Source: Cryptomeria japonica (Eukaryota > Streptophyta > Pinopsida > Cupressales > Cupressaceae). Taken from it: a stretch of DNA of 64,000 bases. The notes under the pieces were generated by a model. That model was given only the letters and a program-made list of their open reading frames with translations. It was not told the DNA's origin and did not search any database. The position numbers and the translations under genes were made by a program. Numbering within the stretch: the first letter of the stretch is position 1; the number at the start of each line of letters is the position of its first letter. This document shows positions 11,999-24,740 of this stretch, one piece after another. The stretch spans positions 420,414,257-420,478,256 of the forward strand of contig NC_081415.1 in assembly GCF_030272615.1 (NCBI RefSeq), given 5' to 3'.

Positions 11999-13641
11999 TG
12001 TGGGGGCGGGAAAAGCGAGATCGGGTGACTAGGAACTAATCCCACTTTTGCCAACACATTGGGAATACGAAAGAGCCTAGGGAGATAACACACTTTGGAA
12101 ACTTCTTGTGAGAAAGAGAGAGCCAAGGATTACCTCTTAGGGTTTCTATTCCTCTTGTTGCAAATGATGAGAAAAACTAGGGTTTGAATGATTAACTAGA
12201 TTAGGAGATAAAGAATGAAGCATAAATGAACTTAGAATTGCACAAACTTGCAGATATGAAACTGAGATATTGAAAGCATGAAAGGGGAAGGATTTTGGAT
12301 GTGTACTCGATGCTACAAATTGAGCCAAATTGACTAGGACTAGGGTGCCATGCCACTATCCCTGAGAATACGATAGAGAGTTGCAACTGAAAGGCCAAAA
12401 TATGAAGGTCCTGAGGCTGCAACCTGTCAAAATTCACCTGAAAGTGGAGGGACCATGGCACCACGCCACTTTCCTAGGTAGGAATAGGGTGCCACGCCCC
12501 TATCCTTAACAATTTTCTACACTTTTGAGACTTCTGGGTGGTGTTGATTCCTTTTTCTGATCCAAAACTGCCTTCGGGTACCTGTTCCTGCACCTGCAAC
12601 TAAAAATAAAGGGTTTGGGTGGCTATATAGGGTTTTGCCTTAGTCAAACCTTTTTTTTTTATTTCCACCTCCACAAATAGTCAATAATGTACTAAAAATG
12701 TGTGTGCTATAACCTTGTGTGTATGCAAGATCCTAAAATGAAAGAAACTAGAGCTACCCTACACATGAGAGTAAACCCTAAATGTAAATGTGAATGTAAA
12801 TGACAATGCTTCAAATCAAATATGCTAAATAATCTTAAATATGTAAATTTATGTAAAGAAGCTCATACAAAGACATGAAAATAACATGAAATCATACCAA
12901 TCCCCAAGGGAGAGATCTTGCCACTAGATCTCCTATTACTCTTCAATGTCTTCAAGGCTCCTAATTGATGATGAATGCTTGATGAAATGTTGTTGAAGAC
13001 TCCACATAGGCTTCTCTTTCACTACATAGAAGGCTCCTTGTGCTCCAAAACCCTTCTCTTAGATTCTTAGATAGATCGATCTTTGTCCCCTTCAAATGAA
13101 GAAAGAGAGCTCTTATGTATGAAACCCTAGATCTTAATTTTGACTTAATTCCGCCTTTAGGATGACCTAGGAATTGAATTTCCTACCAATATTTTCGGGT
13201 TAAGCATTATAATATCATATAATTGTGCTCCCAAAATTTTGAGAAAAAAGTCGAGGACCATGTGCACTCCCGCCACGATCTGACCAACTTTTCACCAAAT
13301 TTTCAGGGTCGTTAGATATGATGATATTAGAGAGAATCCCAAAGTTACAGTTGATTTTGAGGTGATTTGATATGAGAAATTGGGCCTTAAAGGTCAAAAT
13401 AGGACATAATCAGGGTTTATGATTAAATTATTTATTGGAGGAATAAAATAAAAAAGGGCACACTTAGGGTAAAGGGCCCAATTGATGTATGAAGTGATGA
13501 AATATGACTTTAGATTTAATTAAATTAAATAATTAAATTCTAAAGGGAAAATTAGAAATGCAAGATGCAAGACACACTAAGGCAGGTGCTAACCTAAGTG
13601 TGAAATTGTACCACCCTAGCAAGGGTGTATAATTTACGACA
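11999..13641 (-). repeat. 3' LTR of the gypsy-like element
   Basis: This is 1643 bases long and pairs with 25018-26650. On the minus strand it begins TGTCGTAAATTATAC, directly after the polypurine tract AAGTGGGGGCTAG at 13642-13654. Confidence 0.88.
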
Positions 13642-15895
13642 CTAGCCCCCACTTTAGCAGTCATGACACTATGTGCATATGGAAGCCAAAGTAAAGAAAA
13701 GTAAACATTCATGAAAAAGGATATATCCACAAGTTGTCAGATGAAGCCCCCAGCGGTATTTGCAGTACACAGTTAGGATTCACACCCTACAAAACCACAT
13801 GTTAGATAAAACCACAAAACCACCTAAATGCTTACTAAGGAAGGTGATGAAATTTCAAGGGTAGCTATATGCTCCCCTGTTTTGGCTTGCTAACTTTAGT
13901 GAGTTGAAATAGGGTATCATGTTTACCACATCGAATTATGAAAGAAGATTGATGAAAAATGCTCTCAAGAAGATTTGATACAAGATCAAAAACTAATGGA
14001 GAATCAATTGGTAAGAAACAAAACTAAGCCTCAATTCCAACACAACAAAGAGTGTGAGGATTTAAGAGATCTCTAACACAAGATGAAAGATTTAAATGGA
14101 AACAAATGCAAAGAGAAGGAAGAAGATATAGAAAGCATGAATACACACTTTGGTGATCCATGAGAAGATAAAATGAACCATGGACATCTCACCCCTAAAA
14201 CTAGGTGATCCATGGAGAGAAGGAGATGGAAAACTAGCCCCCAGAGTCTATCTGGGTAATCCATGTAAGGGAGGAGAGTGAGAACACCGTTAGTTCCACT
14301 CAACCTCGTGCATGTGTGTGCAAGTAGAACAAGGATACCTACCTTAAACACCAAGAAGATATCCATCATGCAACAATGTCATAAATCCAAGCAAGAGAGG
14401 GGATACTCTTCAAGCAAGGATAAGATAGTTGAAAATAGATATCTTGCTATATAAGTGTATAGGAGATCCTTGGAGGAGATGAGATCTTTGTTCAAAAGAC
14501 ATCTACCTTCAAGAGGAGTTGTCTTAGACAAATATAACATCTTCTAGAACAAATGAATGCAAGAGATTTGAAAAGAGCAGAGGATTGAGATGACATCAAA
14601 GAGAGATTATTTATAACAACACTCTTCTAAAAGAAGGCAAGAGATCCTCATCAGGGATATGCATGTGCACAAAATAGAAGGGTTTATTATAAAAGATACT
14701 ACTTAATGAAGAAAAGAAATTAATGAATGATCAAAGACTTCCAATCACCAAGGAGGAGGTCACAATTAAGGATATGTACTTAAGATCCCCATTAGGGATG
14801 CTTGTTCCAGTATGAGAGAAGGAATTCAAATATTAATACACCTCTACAATCAATAAGAAATCCTTATAGAAGACACTACTTCACAAAGGGAAAATTTTAA
14901 TCTTAACAAGGAGAGATGTTTGAAATCACTCTTGCCCCCCATATATATAGGGAGAAGAGATGAGATGGAAATAGGCTATTATGTTGCTTCCAAAAGTATG
15001 ATTGCACCTGAAATTGTACCATCATGAATGACAATGAGCCCCCAGTAAATGAGATACCAATGTCACATAATGATGAGCAACATAATAGCCACTAATGTTA
15101 TTTAAAGACATGATAGATTGAATGGGGTATTTGAATATGACATGTTAAATTCTCTACTATAAGTGAGATTAAAAACATGAATAAGATGATGAATGTTAAA
15201 AAAGTCTTTAGAAAGAGAAAAGTTTATAGGAGAAGAATAGGCCACTAAGTCATACTTTTCTTGCACACAAGAAATCTTGGGAAAGGGATAAGTGTAATTC
15301 ATCAACGCCTTATTCCTAGAAGAAGGGATTTTAGAATGAGTAGAAAATAAAACCTTATAAGTGGGATTAGAAATCTCTTGAGGAGATTCATAAAGAGATT
15401 TGTTCATCACCAAGATTATTTAATTGAGGCGAGGTCATCGTCACTACTAAATATAGCATTCACATTGAGAGATGGTATTTCAAATGTTTTGGTGGGATTA
15501 GAAGGATTATATCCAAGTCTAAATGAAGCTTCATGTATGTTATGTTCTAAAGGAACTTCAATTCCTTGTTCATTTGTGCCACAACCATTGCCATCATAGC
15601 CAATCTTATCTAAAATGTGAAAACTAGGACCATAAAGGGATGCCTAATAAGAAAGAGATGGTAATGCCTCATAGGTATCAATGCTATATGAATTAGAGGA
15701 AGGATTTGAAGAATCATTTGGATTAGAAGCAGCCACAAAGTTGTTACTTAGTTGTTTAGACAAAATGGGTTGCTCTTTAGGTTCTTATTTAGATTTATCC
15801 TTCTCAGTCTTAGATCCTTTCCAAGATACTCTATGCTCTCCTATAAAAGAAGGGGTAAAGTCTAGAGATCCCCAATCATCATCTGAGAGCACTCC
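13642..15895 (-). other. 3' interior of the gypsy-like element, no domain recognised
   Basis: This is the stretch where reverse transcriptase, RNase H and integrase would lie in a complete gypsy element. Only short frames are present, such as 15102-15413, and none shows a pol motif such as YVDD or the integrase DDE pattern. It reads as largely non-coding, which supports non-autonomous status. Confidence 0.55.
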
Positions 15896-16181
15896 TTAAG
15901 AAGAAAAAATATCCTTGGGAGGAGATTCTGATTGAGTAGAAGAATTGGGATTACTAGAAGGAACAACATCATTAAAGGAAATAGACGTATTTGAAGAAGT
16001 AGAAGGATTGGAAGAAGAATGGGAAGTAGTTGAATAAGAAGATCCAGATTTTAATGGTTCTTGAGGTTTGGTAGCTAACAAGGTGTATGTCGTATTGTTA
16101 TAAATGAATTTGACTTTCCTATGCAAAGTTGAGGGGACAACTTGCATGCTATGAATCCAAGGTCTCCCTAATAGAAGGTTA
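15896..16181 (-). pseudogene. C-terminal part of retropepsin-like domain, cut by nested element
   Basis: The minus strand encodes GRPWIHSMQVVPSTLHRKVKF near the insertion edge, the usual end of a plant gypsy protease domain. A Ser/Asn-rich tail follows. The N-terminal part of the same domain lies on the other side of the nested element at 22477-22735. Confidence 0.7.
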
Positions 16182-17304
16182 TGATGAATAATAAGAGGGG
16201 GGGTGAATTAGTATACCCAATAAACTAAACAAACACTTAAGCAATTTAACTGTAGACCGATGTAGCAAGTTAAACAATAAACTAATTAGAACATAAACAA
16301 GCCAAATAACAAATAAAGTATTCACCCACAGAAGTGCAATCACCATAACACAAGATGTTTTGACGTGGAAACCCAAATGGGAAAAACCATGGTGAGTAAA
16401 ACTCACAAGTCAACTATCTGCATAATAGTAACCAGACCGGTTAAGGTCTTACAATGTTTTTCACCAGAACAGATCCTGTTAGGAATCTAGATCTCTATTA
16501 GGAGATAAGTCCTATTAGAGACTACCCTGTTAAAGGATTTCAGATTCACAACTGTGAACCACCTTGTTAAAGGATTTACAATAGGCTTGGCTGGCCTACC
16601 CGGTTAAGGGTTTTAGACTTGTCAAAGATATTAGTAATCAATAAGTGAATGATCTAGATAGTAGCACAAAATGTTTGATTAGATCCTTGATAACTCCTTG
16701 TTAATGCATTCAAGCATTACTTCAGTCTTCTATGTTTTGCACTCTCAATCTCAGTCATGATATACCTGTTCTCGATCAAACCTAATCTTCTCTCAAAAAC
16801 TTCGCACATATCAAGTTCTCTTCTATCTCAAAAACCCTAGACATGATTTCCTTATATAGGAACTTGATTTCATGTTAGTCCAATAATATTAGACTACAAT
16901 TTGCTAGGTACAGTGCATCTAGCCACATTTGGTAACACGACACAGAAACACCATCATAGTATTGGTAGATGATAACTCATCACACATTACATGTATACCG
17001 GTTAACTAAATATACCAATCACTAGTTGACAAGTGAAAAATGGAAAACTGGAACATAGTGTTCTGATCAAAAGATTAACTGCCGCTCGGGGTCTTCGTTC
17101 AGCTTGAGATCTTCATACCGCTTGGGGTCTTCGGTCATACTAAGACCGATAAGCATTTTCTGCACAACACCGATAGTCTTCAACAAACAAAGACTATACA
17201 TATAATACCAGTTAGAACACCTACCAGTTGAGAATAATTCATACATCAAATAAGTGTGTGTCCATCAATGACAATCACAACTAGACATCATCAAAATGCC
17301 AACA
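16182..17304 (-). repeat. 3' LTR of the 6.3 kb element
   Basis: This is 1123 bases. On the minus strand it begins TGTTGGCATTTTGATGATG, right after the polypurine tract TGCCAAAGGGGGAGAT. Confidence 0.9.
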
Positions 17305-17562
17305 ATCTCCCCCTTTGGCATTGATGGAAACACTTTGGAAAATTTTTGACATCCAAGTGCTTTTGCAAAACAAAAATAGATGCCATAAGAAAAATTACTC
17401 CCCCTAAGCATATACACTACTCCCTTTGCAAAAATTACAAGTATGTGCAGGAATTTGTAAAACTCGCCAAATTTTTTAAGATACACTACTCCCCATTTGC
17501 CAACAATGACAAAGTAATGCAAAATATTGTCATTTTGTATAATATAAAAATAGAGTATGTGT

Positions 17563-19541
17563 TCATGACAATAAAGAATAAAACTTCTCAAAAAGAGATT
17601 TAAAGTTTTGCATGAAATTCTTCATGTCTGAAGACCACGACTCAAGAAGCGAGGCAAAAATTTCACTCTCGGTCTTCATCTGGAAGGCTAATTCTTCCAT
17701 CGCATCTATGGTGCTCAACTCCTGTGTCACAGTGATAGCCTCTAAGTTCAGGAAGCACTTATGAAGAACCTGCAATTTTGGCAATAGGAGTAACTGAAGC
17801 TCCTGCAGATCTCGAGTCTAATTGCAAATCTCTGAGTCAAGCTTTGTAATCTGATGCTGATAATGATGAACAGTGTGTCCATAGGCTGTGAACAAATCAT
17901 AGGGTAGTTTGAAGTTGTCGATGTACTTTTGTAACTCGGTTTGTAATAGTGTCTTCTGTTTCAGAGCATCTTCACAAAATAGGTGAGGTTGGCACATTTT
18001 ACTCAAGAGTAGGTGACCTTCACCCATAGTTGAACTTATATCACCTTTTTGTTTAAGAAATTTTGCCCGGACTTCATTCATTTGTTGTACTAAGGTAACT
18101 ACGAGTGCCTTTTCATGGCTTTTCTTTGTTGTGGCTTGGGCAACATCTTCCAAACATTGTACTTGGTCATGGACTACTATGGAAAGAAGTTTGAGTTTTG
18201 TCAGTGAGGAAACGGTACTGAGGAGGTTAGTACTGGGGATTAGATTAGAGAGGGTGTCAACAACAAACTGAATGAATCCTGCTCTTTCTTTTTCCACAGT
18301 TCTTCCAATCTCTCCTGAGCTAATTGAATGCTTCACAGTAGCTTAGTCTCATCAACCGATTGGGTCAGATAGGCAAGAGTCAAATCAGTGGAACCAGTGG
18401 AATCAACCTGCTTGGCTTGATCTCTGGTTGCCTTAGGAATTTGTTCTCCTTCTTTGGCCTTGACCTCAGCTTGCCTTCTCTTCTCCTCTTCTTCTTTTTC
18501 TTGGGCTACCTTGGTAGCCTTCACTTTCTCCTCTTGTTTCTTCCTCTCTTCTTCTCTCTTTTTCTCCTCTTCCTTTTTCTTTGTTGTTTCTTTCCTCTTC
18601 TCCTCTTCTTCGTTCCTCTTCTTTTCCTCTTCTTCCTTCCTCTTCTTCTCTTCTTCCTTCTTCTTCTTTTCCTCTTCTTCCTTCTTCTTCTCTTGTCATG
18701 CTTTCTCCGCTTGCTCTTTCTCTTGTTTTTCTTTCTCCGCTTTCTCTTTTTCAAGTTTCTCTTTTTCCGCTTTCTCTTCCTTTTCTTTCTCTACTCTTTC
18801 TTTTTTAGCTTCCTCCTTATCTGGAGTGGTATCCTCCATATCTAGTACATCAACATCAATGGGGTCATTTTGTTCTTCTATTCTTTCTCCCATACTGACA
18901 AAGACTACATCCGATTTGGCTATGGATAGGTTGGGCTCTTGCTCAGCCAACTGATTAGCTTCGTATACTTTTTGCATGTTGACAACAATTTTAACCTTCA
19001 AATGGGTGTCTTTTTCCACTTTAGAAGATTTTCCTTTGAGTAGTTGAAGTCTCCTTCTTTGCATGAATAAAATGTCTTTGTTCTTGTCAATGATTTCAAA
19101 CAATTTTGAATTAGAGGCATCTGGAAAGTATTGAGCAAAACATTTCTCCCTGATGTCTTGCTCTTTTTCAATTGCAATGTGCCATTTGTAGTCGAAAGAA
19201 TCATACAAAGATTTAGAAGTAATTGATTTAATTTCAGAAGGTGATTGATCATTAATATATAGATATTTAATAAGTTCTTGTTCAACATCCTCCTTTTCAC
19301 TATCATTGAAATCATCAAAATAGTCTTTTAAATCATCAAGAATTTTTCTTCTAATATTCTCCTGGGAGTGAATTACTAGGGACCCTAGGTCTTCTAGTTT
19401 GCAATCAATATATCCCGAAACATCGCCTTCAACAATGACTCTGATGGGAATTTGAGATAGGGCATTATATCTCATCTTAAGAAACTCAGGTGTATCCTTA
19501 GGTTTAGTAGAACTAGAGGGGATATTAGATGTAAATGCCAT
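17563..19541 (-). pseudogene. Accessory coding region of the 6.3 kb element, function unknown
   Basis: On the minus strand, downstream of the gag-like frame, reading opens at 19541 (MAFTSNIPSSSTKPKD). The first 200 or so residues look globular and mixed in charge. A long Glu/Lys-rich coiled-coil-like tract follows at about 18450-18830, then a helical segment at 17818-18336 rich in Leu, Gln and Lys. I recognise no domain. Its position after gag is where pol would lie in a full element. It may be a captured host sequence or a lineage-specific structural protein. It has a few breaks. Confidence 0.5.
18473..18800. repeat. Polypyrimidine/polypurine tract
   Basis: For about 300 bases the plus strand is almost only C and T, with one short break near 18505-18518. 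On the minus strand it forms the GAA/GAG/AAG codons of the Glu/Lys-rich segment. The open frames on the plus strand here are artefacts of the low complexity. Confidence 0.85.
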
Positions 19542-20081
19542 ATCAAACGGATTCCAAATGATAAGAATGTTTCAATGAGAAATACCTTTATTCTCTGAAC
19601 TTAGGGTTTGTCGATGTCAAGCAAAACACACTTCTCTGGATGCTTGATTACCACTTTGACTTTCACACTAATAGCACGAAGTGGCTGCAAGATCTTGTGC
19701 AAGATTCCTTTCTAAATTATTTCGAGTGCAAGATGAATCACTCTGGTTGCACTGCTCAGGCTAAAAAAATTTCTTCTCTGAAAATAGGTAAGTAGAAATG
19801 ACGACAAAAGTCACTTTTAAACATGCTCCCACCTACCATAATAAATGCATCACTATTAGGATTCAAACCCTAATTTTAACTTTTACCGCTTCAATTCTTC
19901 TGTCAGTTGACAGGTAACAAATATCGATAAAGGTGCTTTACCGATATACTTCAAGGGTTTCAAAATATTTATACCAATATGTTCCCCCTAAGCTTTTTGA
20001 AGCTCAGTTTGCAGGTTCAGGGATTTCCACACTTGGTGCAGAAATTGGTACATCATGTGGCTTCTCTTTAGATTTCTTTTT

Positions 20082-21314
20082 CTAGGTTTTGTCCATATCC
20101 GCCTGAACGGTTTCAACATCAATCTTCCCTTCAGTGTTGATTAGTATGTCTCCCGATGAATTCTTTCTTAGTCTACATGCTCTGGCAGTGTGCCCTAGTT
20201 TGTTGCAGTGATAGCATACTATTCCAAGTGTTCTCCATGGTCCCGTGTTCACATTTCCTTTCTTCCTTCTGCATGTTGCAGTAGTGTGACCGCTACCACA
20301 ATAGATCAGACAGGTTGCTCTCCAACTGGTTGCCGCTTCATAACCATTTGACCAGTGGTCATGGGTTTTCTACCAGTTTGGGTTCCGGTTCATAGGAGGT
20401 TCAGGGACAACTCCATTGGATCTTGGTGGATAATTCCCAAAGTTGTTCATAACCGACCTACACTCAAAAGCTCTATGCCCAAACTTGTTGCATGCATAAC
20501 AGTGACCATTAAATCTACCAGGTCTAGCCACATTGTTTTGTAAAGAAGGAAAGTTATTGTAAGGCTTGCTCCTACATACATTGGCAGTATGTCCTTCCTT
20601 AAGATAGTTAAAGCAAACATGTTTAAACTTTTGCTTACCTTTACTTCTGTTGTTGTTCTTAGGTGTTGATTTCTTCTTTAGTGCATCACTCTTGGTTCTA
20701 GAAGTCTCACCTTCCTCGTATCCAAAGAAACCAAGTCCAGTAGTATCCTTTGATGGCTTTACCAATTCCGATTTTTGTTCTAACTTAGCAGCACTCCGGT
20801 TGAACTTAGCAAGTATCTCTTTTGTCTCAGCAAGTTCCTTGGAAAGAGAATCATTGGTCTCCATCAAGGTTTCATTTTGAGAGATAGTTGCATTCAGTTC
20901 AGCTTGCATTTCTTCTTTCTCTTCTTTACCCTCATGTAGATAGGCGATAATGGTACCGATTTCTTGCTTCAATTTAGAGATCTCATGCTCCTTGTCCTTT
21001 ACCAAATCTTTATCTTTTCTTCTATTTTCCAGTTCCCGACTCATCCTAATAGTCAGTCCTTCCAACTCCCTCCTCAGGTTAGTTTTGGATTCATTTAATT
21101 TCTCCACTTCTCCAACTAGGGCATCCATGTGGGCATCCATGTCTGCTTCATCAGAAGAGTTGTTTTTAGTAAATTCCATCATCTGCTTAGCAAGCTCTCT
21201 TCTCTTAGCTAAAGAGGCTTTAAACTTGATCTTGAGTTCATCATAGGCTCTCTCAGATTCAGCCAAGCAGTGAGTGAGTTCCCTCATGCTGTATTCCCCC
21301 ATATCTCCTTCCAA
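20082..21314 (-). pseudogene. Gag-like protein with coiled coil and four zinc knuckles
   Basis: The frame starts 25 bases after the primer site. Residues 1-200 are heptad-rich (Leu/Glu/Lys/Met) and should form a coiled coil. Four CCHC zinc knuckles follow: CFNYLKEGHTANVC, CYACNKFGHRAFEC, CLIYCGSGHTTATC and CYHCNKLGHTARAC. Basic stretches separate them. CCHC knuckles in gag bind the element RNA. An array of four is more than the one or two usual in plant copia or gypsy gag, and the typical N-terminal copia gag domain (UBN2 type) is not seen. The knuckle types are not all canonical, and there are one or two breaks. Confidence 0.75.
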
Positions 21315-21338
21315 GTGGTTAGACTTATAGAAAGGTTG

Positions 21339-21350
21339 GCTCTGATACCA
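21339..21350 (-). other. Primer binding site
   Basis: TGGTATCAGAGC on the minus strand, two bases inside the 5' LTR. It matches the 3' end of initiator-Met tRNA used by most plant copia-type elements. Confidence 0.88.
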
Positions 21351-21352
21351 AT

Positions 21353-22476
21353 TGATGAATACTTAGAGGGGGGGTGAATTAGTATACCCAATAAACTAAA
21401 CAAACACTTAAGCAGTTTAACTGCAAACCGGTGTAGCAGGTTAAGCAATAAACTGATTAGAACATAAACAAGCCAAATAGAAAATAAAGCATTCACCCAC
21501 AGAAGTGCAATCACCTTAACACAAGATGTTTTGACGTGGAAACCCAAATGGGAAAAACCACGGTGAGTAAAACTCACAAGTCAACTATCTATAGAATAGT
21601 AACCAGATTGGTTAAGGTCTTACAATGTTCTTCACCAGAACAGATCCTGTTAGGAATCCAGATCTATGTTAGGAGATAAGTCCTATTAGAGACTACCCTA
21701 TTAAAGGATTTCAGATTCACAACTATGAACCACCTTGTTAGAGGATTTACAATAGGCTTGGTTGGGCCTACCTCGTTAAGGGTTTCAGAATTGTCGAAGA
21801 TATTAGTAATCAACAAGTGAATGATCTAGATAGTAGCACAAAATGATTGATTAGATCCTTGACAACTCCTTTTTAATGCATTCAAGCATTACTTCAGTCT
21901 TCTATGTTTTGCACTCTCAATCTCGGTCACAATATACCTTTTCTTGATCAGACCTAATCTTCTCTCAAAAACTTTGCACATATCAACTTCTCTTCTATCT
22001 CAAAAACCCTAGACATGATGTCCTTATATGGGAACTTGATTTCATGTCGGTCCAATAAGATTAGACTACAATTTTCTAGGTACAGTGCATCTAGACACAT
22101 TTGGTAACATGACACAGAAACACCGCCATAGTGTCGGTGGATGATAACTCATCACACAATACATGTACATCGGTTAACTAAATATATCGATCACCAGTTA
22201 ACAAGTGAAGACAGGAAAACTGGAACATAGTGTTCTGATCAAAAGATTAACTGTCACTCGGGGTCTTTGTTCAGCTTGAGATCTTCATATCACTTGGGGT
22301 CTTTGGTCATACTAAGACTGGTAAGCATTTTCTGCACAACTTCGATAGTCTTCAACAAATAAAGACTATACATACAATACCGGTTAGAACAGCTACCGGT
22401 TGAGAATAATTCATACATCAAATAAATGTGTGTCCATCAATGACAATCACAACTAAACATCATCAAAATACCAACA
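21353..22476 (-). repeat. 5' LTR of the 6.3 kb element
   Basis: This is 1124 bases. On the plus strand it starts TGATGAATACTTAGAGGG and ends AATACCAACA, matching 16182-17304 throughout. Confidence 0.9.
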
Positions 22477-22735
22477 TGTTATATGTCAAATTACCAAGCA
22501 TAACATGAATAGGTGTAGGTAACACAACATGACCTACCCTAATAGGAAAGGTTATGACACCTAGACATTGTTTAGCAACATTATCAAAGCCTTGAATAGT
22601 AAGAGAAGAAGGTTCGATGAGAGAATGATCCAAATTAATCTTATCTAATAAGTCCACACCACAAACATTAAGGCCAAATCCATTGTCCACAAGGGTTTGT
22701 CTTGTAGCACTATCGTTGATAATAACCACAAACAT
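22477..22735 (-). pseudogene. N-terminal part of retropepsin-like domain
   Basis: The minus strand encodes VDNGFGLNVCGVDLLDK, the D-x-G-type active-site region of plant gypsy proteases, then the strand LTIQGFDNVAKQCLGVITF and IHVMLGNLTYN. Similarity ends exactly at the nested LTR edge and resumes at 16181. In its family the protease processes gag; here no pol was found for it to release. Confidence 0.75.
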
Positions 22736-23068
22736 AAGAGGATCATATTGATGTTGAATTTCACGAGAAGGTAACTCATCTTATGTGAATACAATTTGAG
22801 CTTTGGATTTGTTTGTAGGATCAATCAAGGCAGACATGTTATTAGATGTCACTGCAGGTGGGACATCTAAGTTTTTCAAAGCATCTTGTAACATCCTGTG
22901 ATAAGCAAGTGAAGTTTGAACCAAATCCCAAATAGAAATCTTAGCAGGAGTGGCCTTAAGTTGTTCAATGAGATCATACTCCTTGCTAAGATTTGATATA
23001 CGAGGTGCTTGTGGAAGGGTAGGTTGAGAGGGAGGAAGTGAAGTTGGGATAATGGGAGGAGGAATAGG

Positions 23069-24740
23069 TTACCTATGGTTTCTTGTGTTGTAAGTATGAG
23101 CAACCGTATTATAACTCTCTCCAGTAATTTTCTTAGCATACTCATAAGGGCTCTTAGTAGGATAACCTCCTTGCACAGTAATAATAGGTTTCGTAGGAGT
23201 GCAAAAAGAATCATTAGCATAACCACCTTGAACCACTAAGATAGGCTTATGTGGGGAATTTTGAGAAGGACAAGCACCTTGAACTTTGAAGACGGGTTTA
23301 TTAGGTGTTTCATTCACATGTATCAAATTGATTGAAGATGGTTTAGGAATATGAAAGGTTTCCTTAGAAGACGAATGAAAAATATTATTGGAAGAATTGT
23401 TGATAAACTCTTCTTGCACTAAAATATTATCATAGAAGATCAATTTTAGGAGGGATACTAGGGGTAGGCATTGATGTTTTAGAAGAAAGAGTATTACTAG
23501 GAAAGGTCATATCATCCTCTATCATCAAAGGATATACATGGGGAATAGACTCTCTAGGAGAAGGATCAACATTACTCTTTAAGTCTCACCTTTGAGAGGG
23601 AGATCTTTGAAAGAGATGTCAACGATCTTACCATGAACTAGGGTATCCTTATGAGTAGAACCTAGTTGAGGAGAGGGAGATGCTTTACCTTTAGAGAAAA
23701 AATGATTGAGATTTATGGAAGGTGAGATGCTATCAAGAGAGTTATCAATCATGATTTTATCCCCTTTGGATAGGGTTCTCTCATGGGGTAGAGAATAATC
23801 AACACCTTCTTCTAATGATTCATCCCAAATAGTGAGGTAATTAGGAAAAGTATTAGAAATAACTTGCACAAAGATTTCCTTATTGCTATTTCCAATTTTG
23901 GGAGAAGGGATAACATTGTTCAATAATTCTTCATCCTTAGGAAGGAGAGAATCCTGACATGTATTTAAATCATCCTCTTTCCTCAAAATGTCTTCAATAG
24001 GATCTTTAGGGGAGAGAGCATTAAGGAAATTTATTATGATTTCATCTTCTTTCTCTAAGGCATCTTTAGGGGTAAGGTAAACTTTAGGAGAAGGGAAAGC
24101 ATTTCTCATTAATGCATTATCTCTAGTGGGAATTTTGTTGGAATCAAAAGAGGAAACACCCTCACTAGGAAAAGTAGGGACAATATCATCTTCTTGCACA
24201 AAATGAACCTCATGAGGGGAGTATTCTTTAGGAGGGAGATGAACATCTTTCTCCAAATATTCATGCTTAGGAAGGAGATCTTTGGAAGAAGTGCTCATAA
24301 CCCTTTGTTGTACTAACATGCCCCCATTGGTAAGACCAAGTTTAGGAGAAGATAAGTCAATGTCCATTTTTTTCACTTAGAGAGGCATTGTGTAGGGAAG
24401 GTCAGGTAACATTAAGAAAGGTGTTTATGATATCATCCTCTTCTTCTAAGATAGCAAGATGGGAAGGGCACATTTTAGGATAATTGTCAAGATTACCCTT
24501 CAAATCTTCATCCTTAGAGCATGGGAGAGTTTTGAAGGGGTTGGTAACAACTCTTTTATGCACTAAAATTTTGGCATAGATAGGAGGAGGTTCTTTAGGA
24601 GATGAAAAAATTGAAACAAGGGAAGCTAACTCATTATCACATTTATGAAATGAATGCATCATGACAAAAAAAATTTCCTCTTTCAAATGATAACATATGC
24701 AAAATAGAAGGAAATATTCAATTTTAACCAATGCAAGCAC
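23069..24740 (-). pseudogene. Repeat-rich coding region of the gypsy-like element
   Basis: This lies between the primer site and the protease, where gag belongs. It has no recognisable gag domain or zinc knuckle. It holds degenerate modules of about 35-40 residues with the pattern SPK, then about 10 residues, then ILVQ/MLVQ/IFVQ/TLVH, then FKDLPLK or similar. Copies sit near 24600, 24340, 23910, 23680 and 23430. Near 23100-23300 there is a second short repeat, KPxxxVQGGYxxxS, in three copies. Acidic, proline-containing spacers suggest a disordered protein. It has a few breaks. Function is unknown. Confidence 0.55.

Larger units (their letters stand above)
16182..22476 (-). mobile_element. 6.3 kb LTR element with zinc-knuckle gag and accessory ORF, no pol
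   Basis: The LTRs are 16182-17304 and 21353-22476. The primer site is at 21339-21350 and the polypurine tract beside the 3' LTR at 17305-17320. Between them are a coiled-coil gag-like protein with four CCHC motifs and a long acidic/lysine-rich accessory region. I see no protease, reverse transcriptase, RNase H or integrase. Flanking GGTTA and TGTTA fit a 5-base target duplication with one mismatch. By eye the LTRs differ by about 6% over 260 bases, so the age is similar to or slightly less than that of the gypsy element it entered. LTR ends and primer site suggest copia-like machinery, but without pol this is inference. The coding parts contain a few breaks. Confidence 0.85.

Noticed and set aside
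18360-18954. Two long plus-strand open frames rich in Phe, Ser and Leu
   Set aside because: They are the reverse reading of the Glu/Lys-rich low-complexity segment on the minus strand and show no domain.
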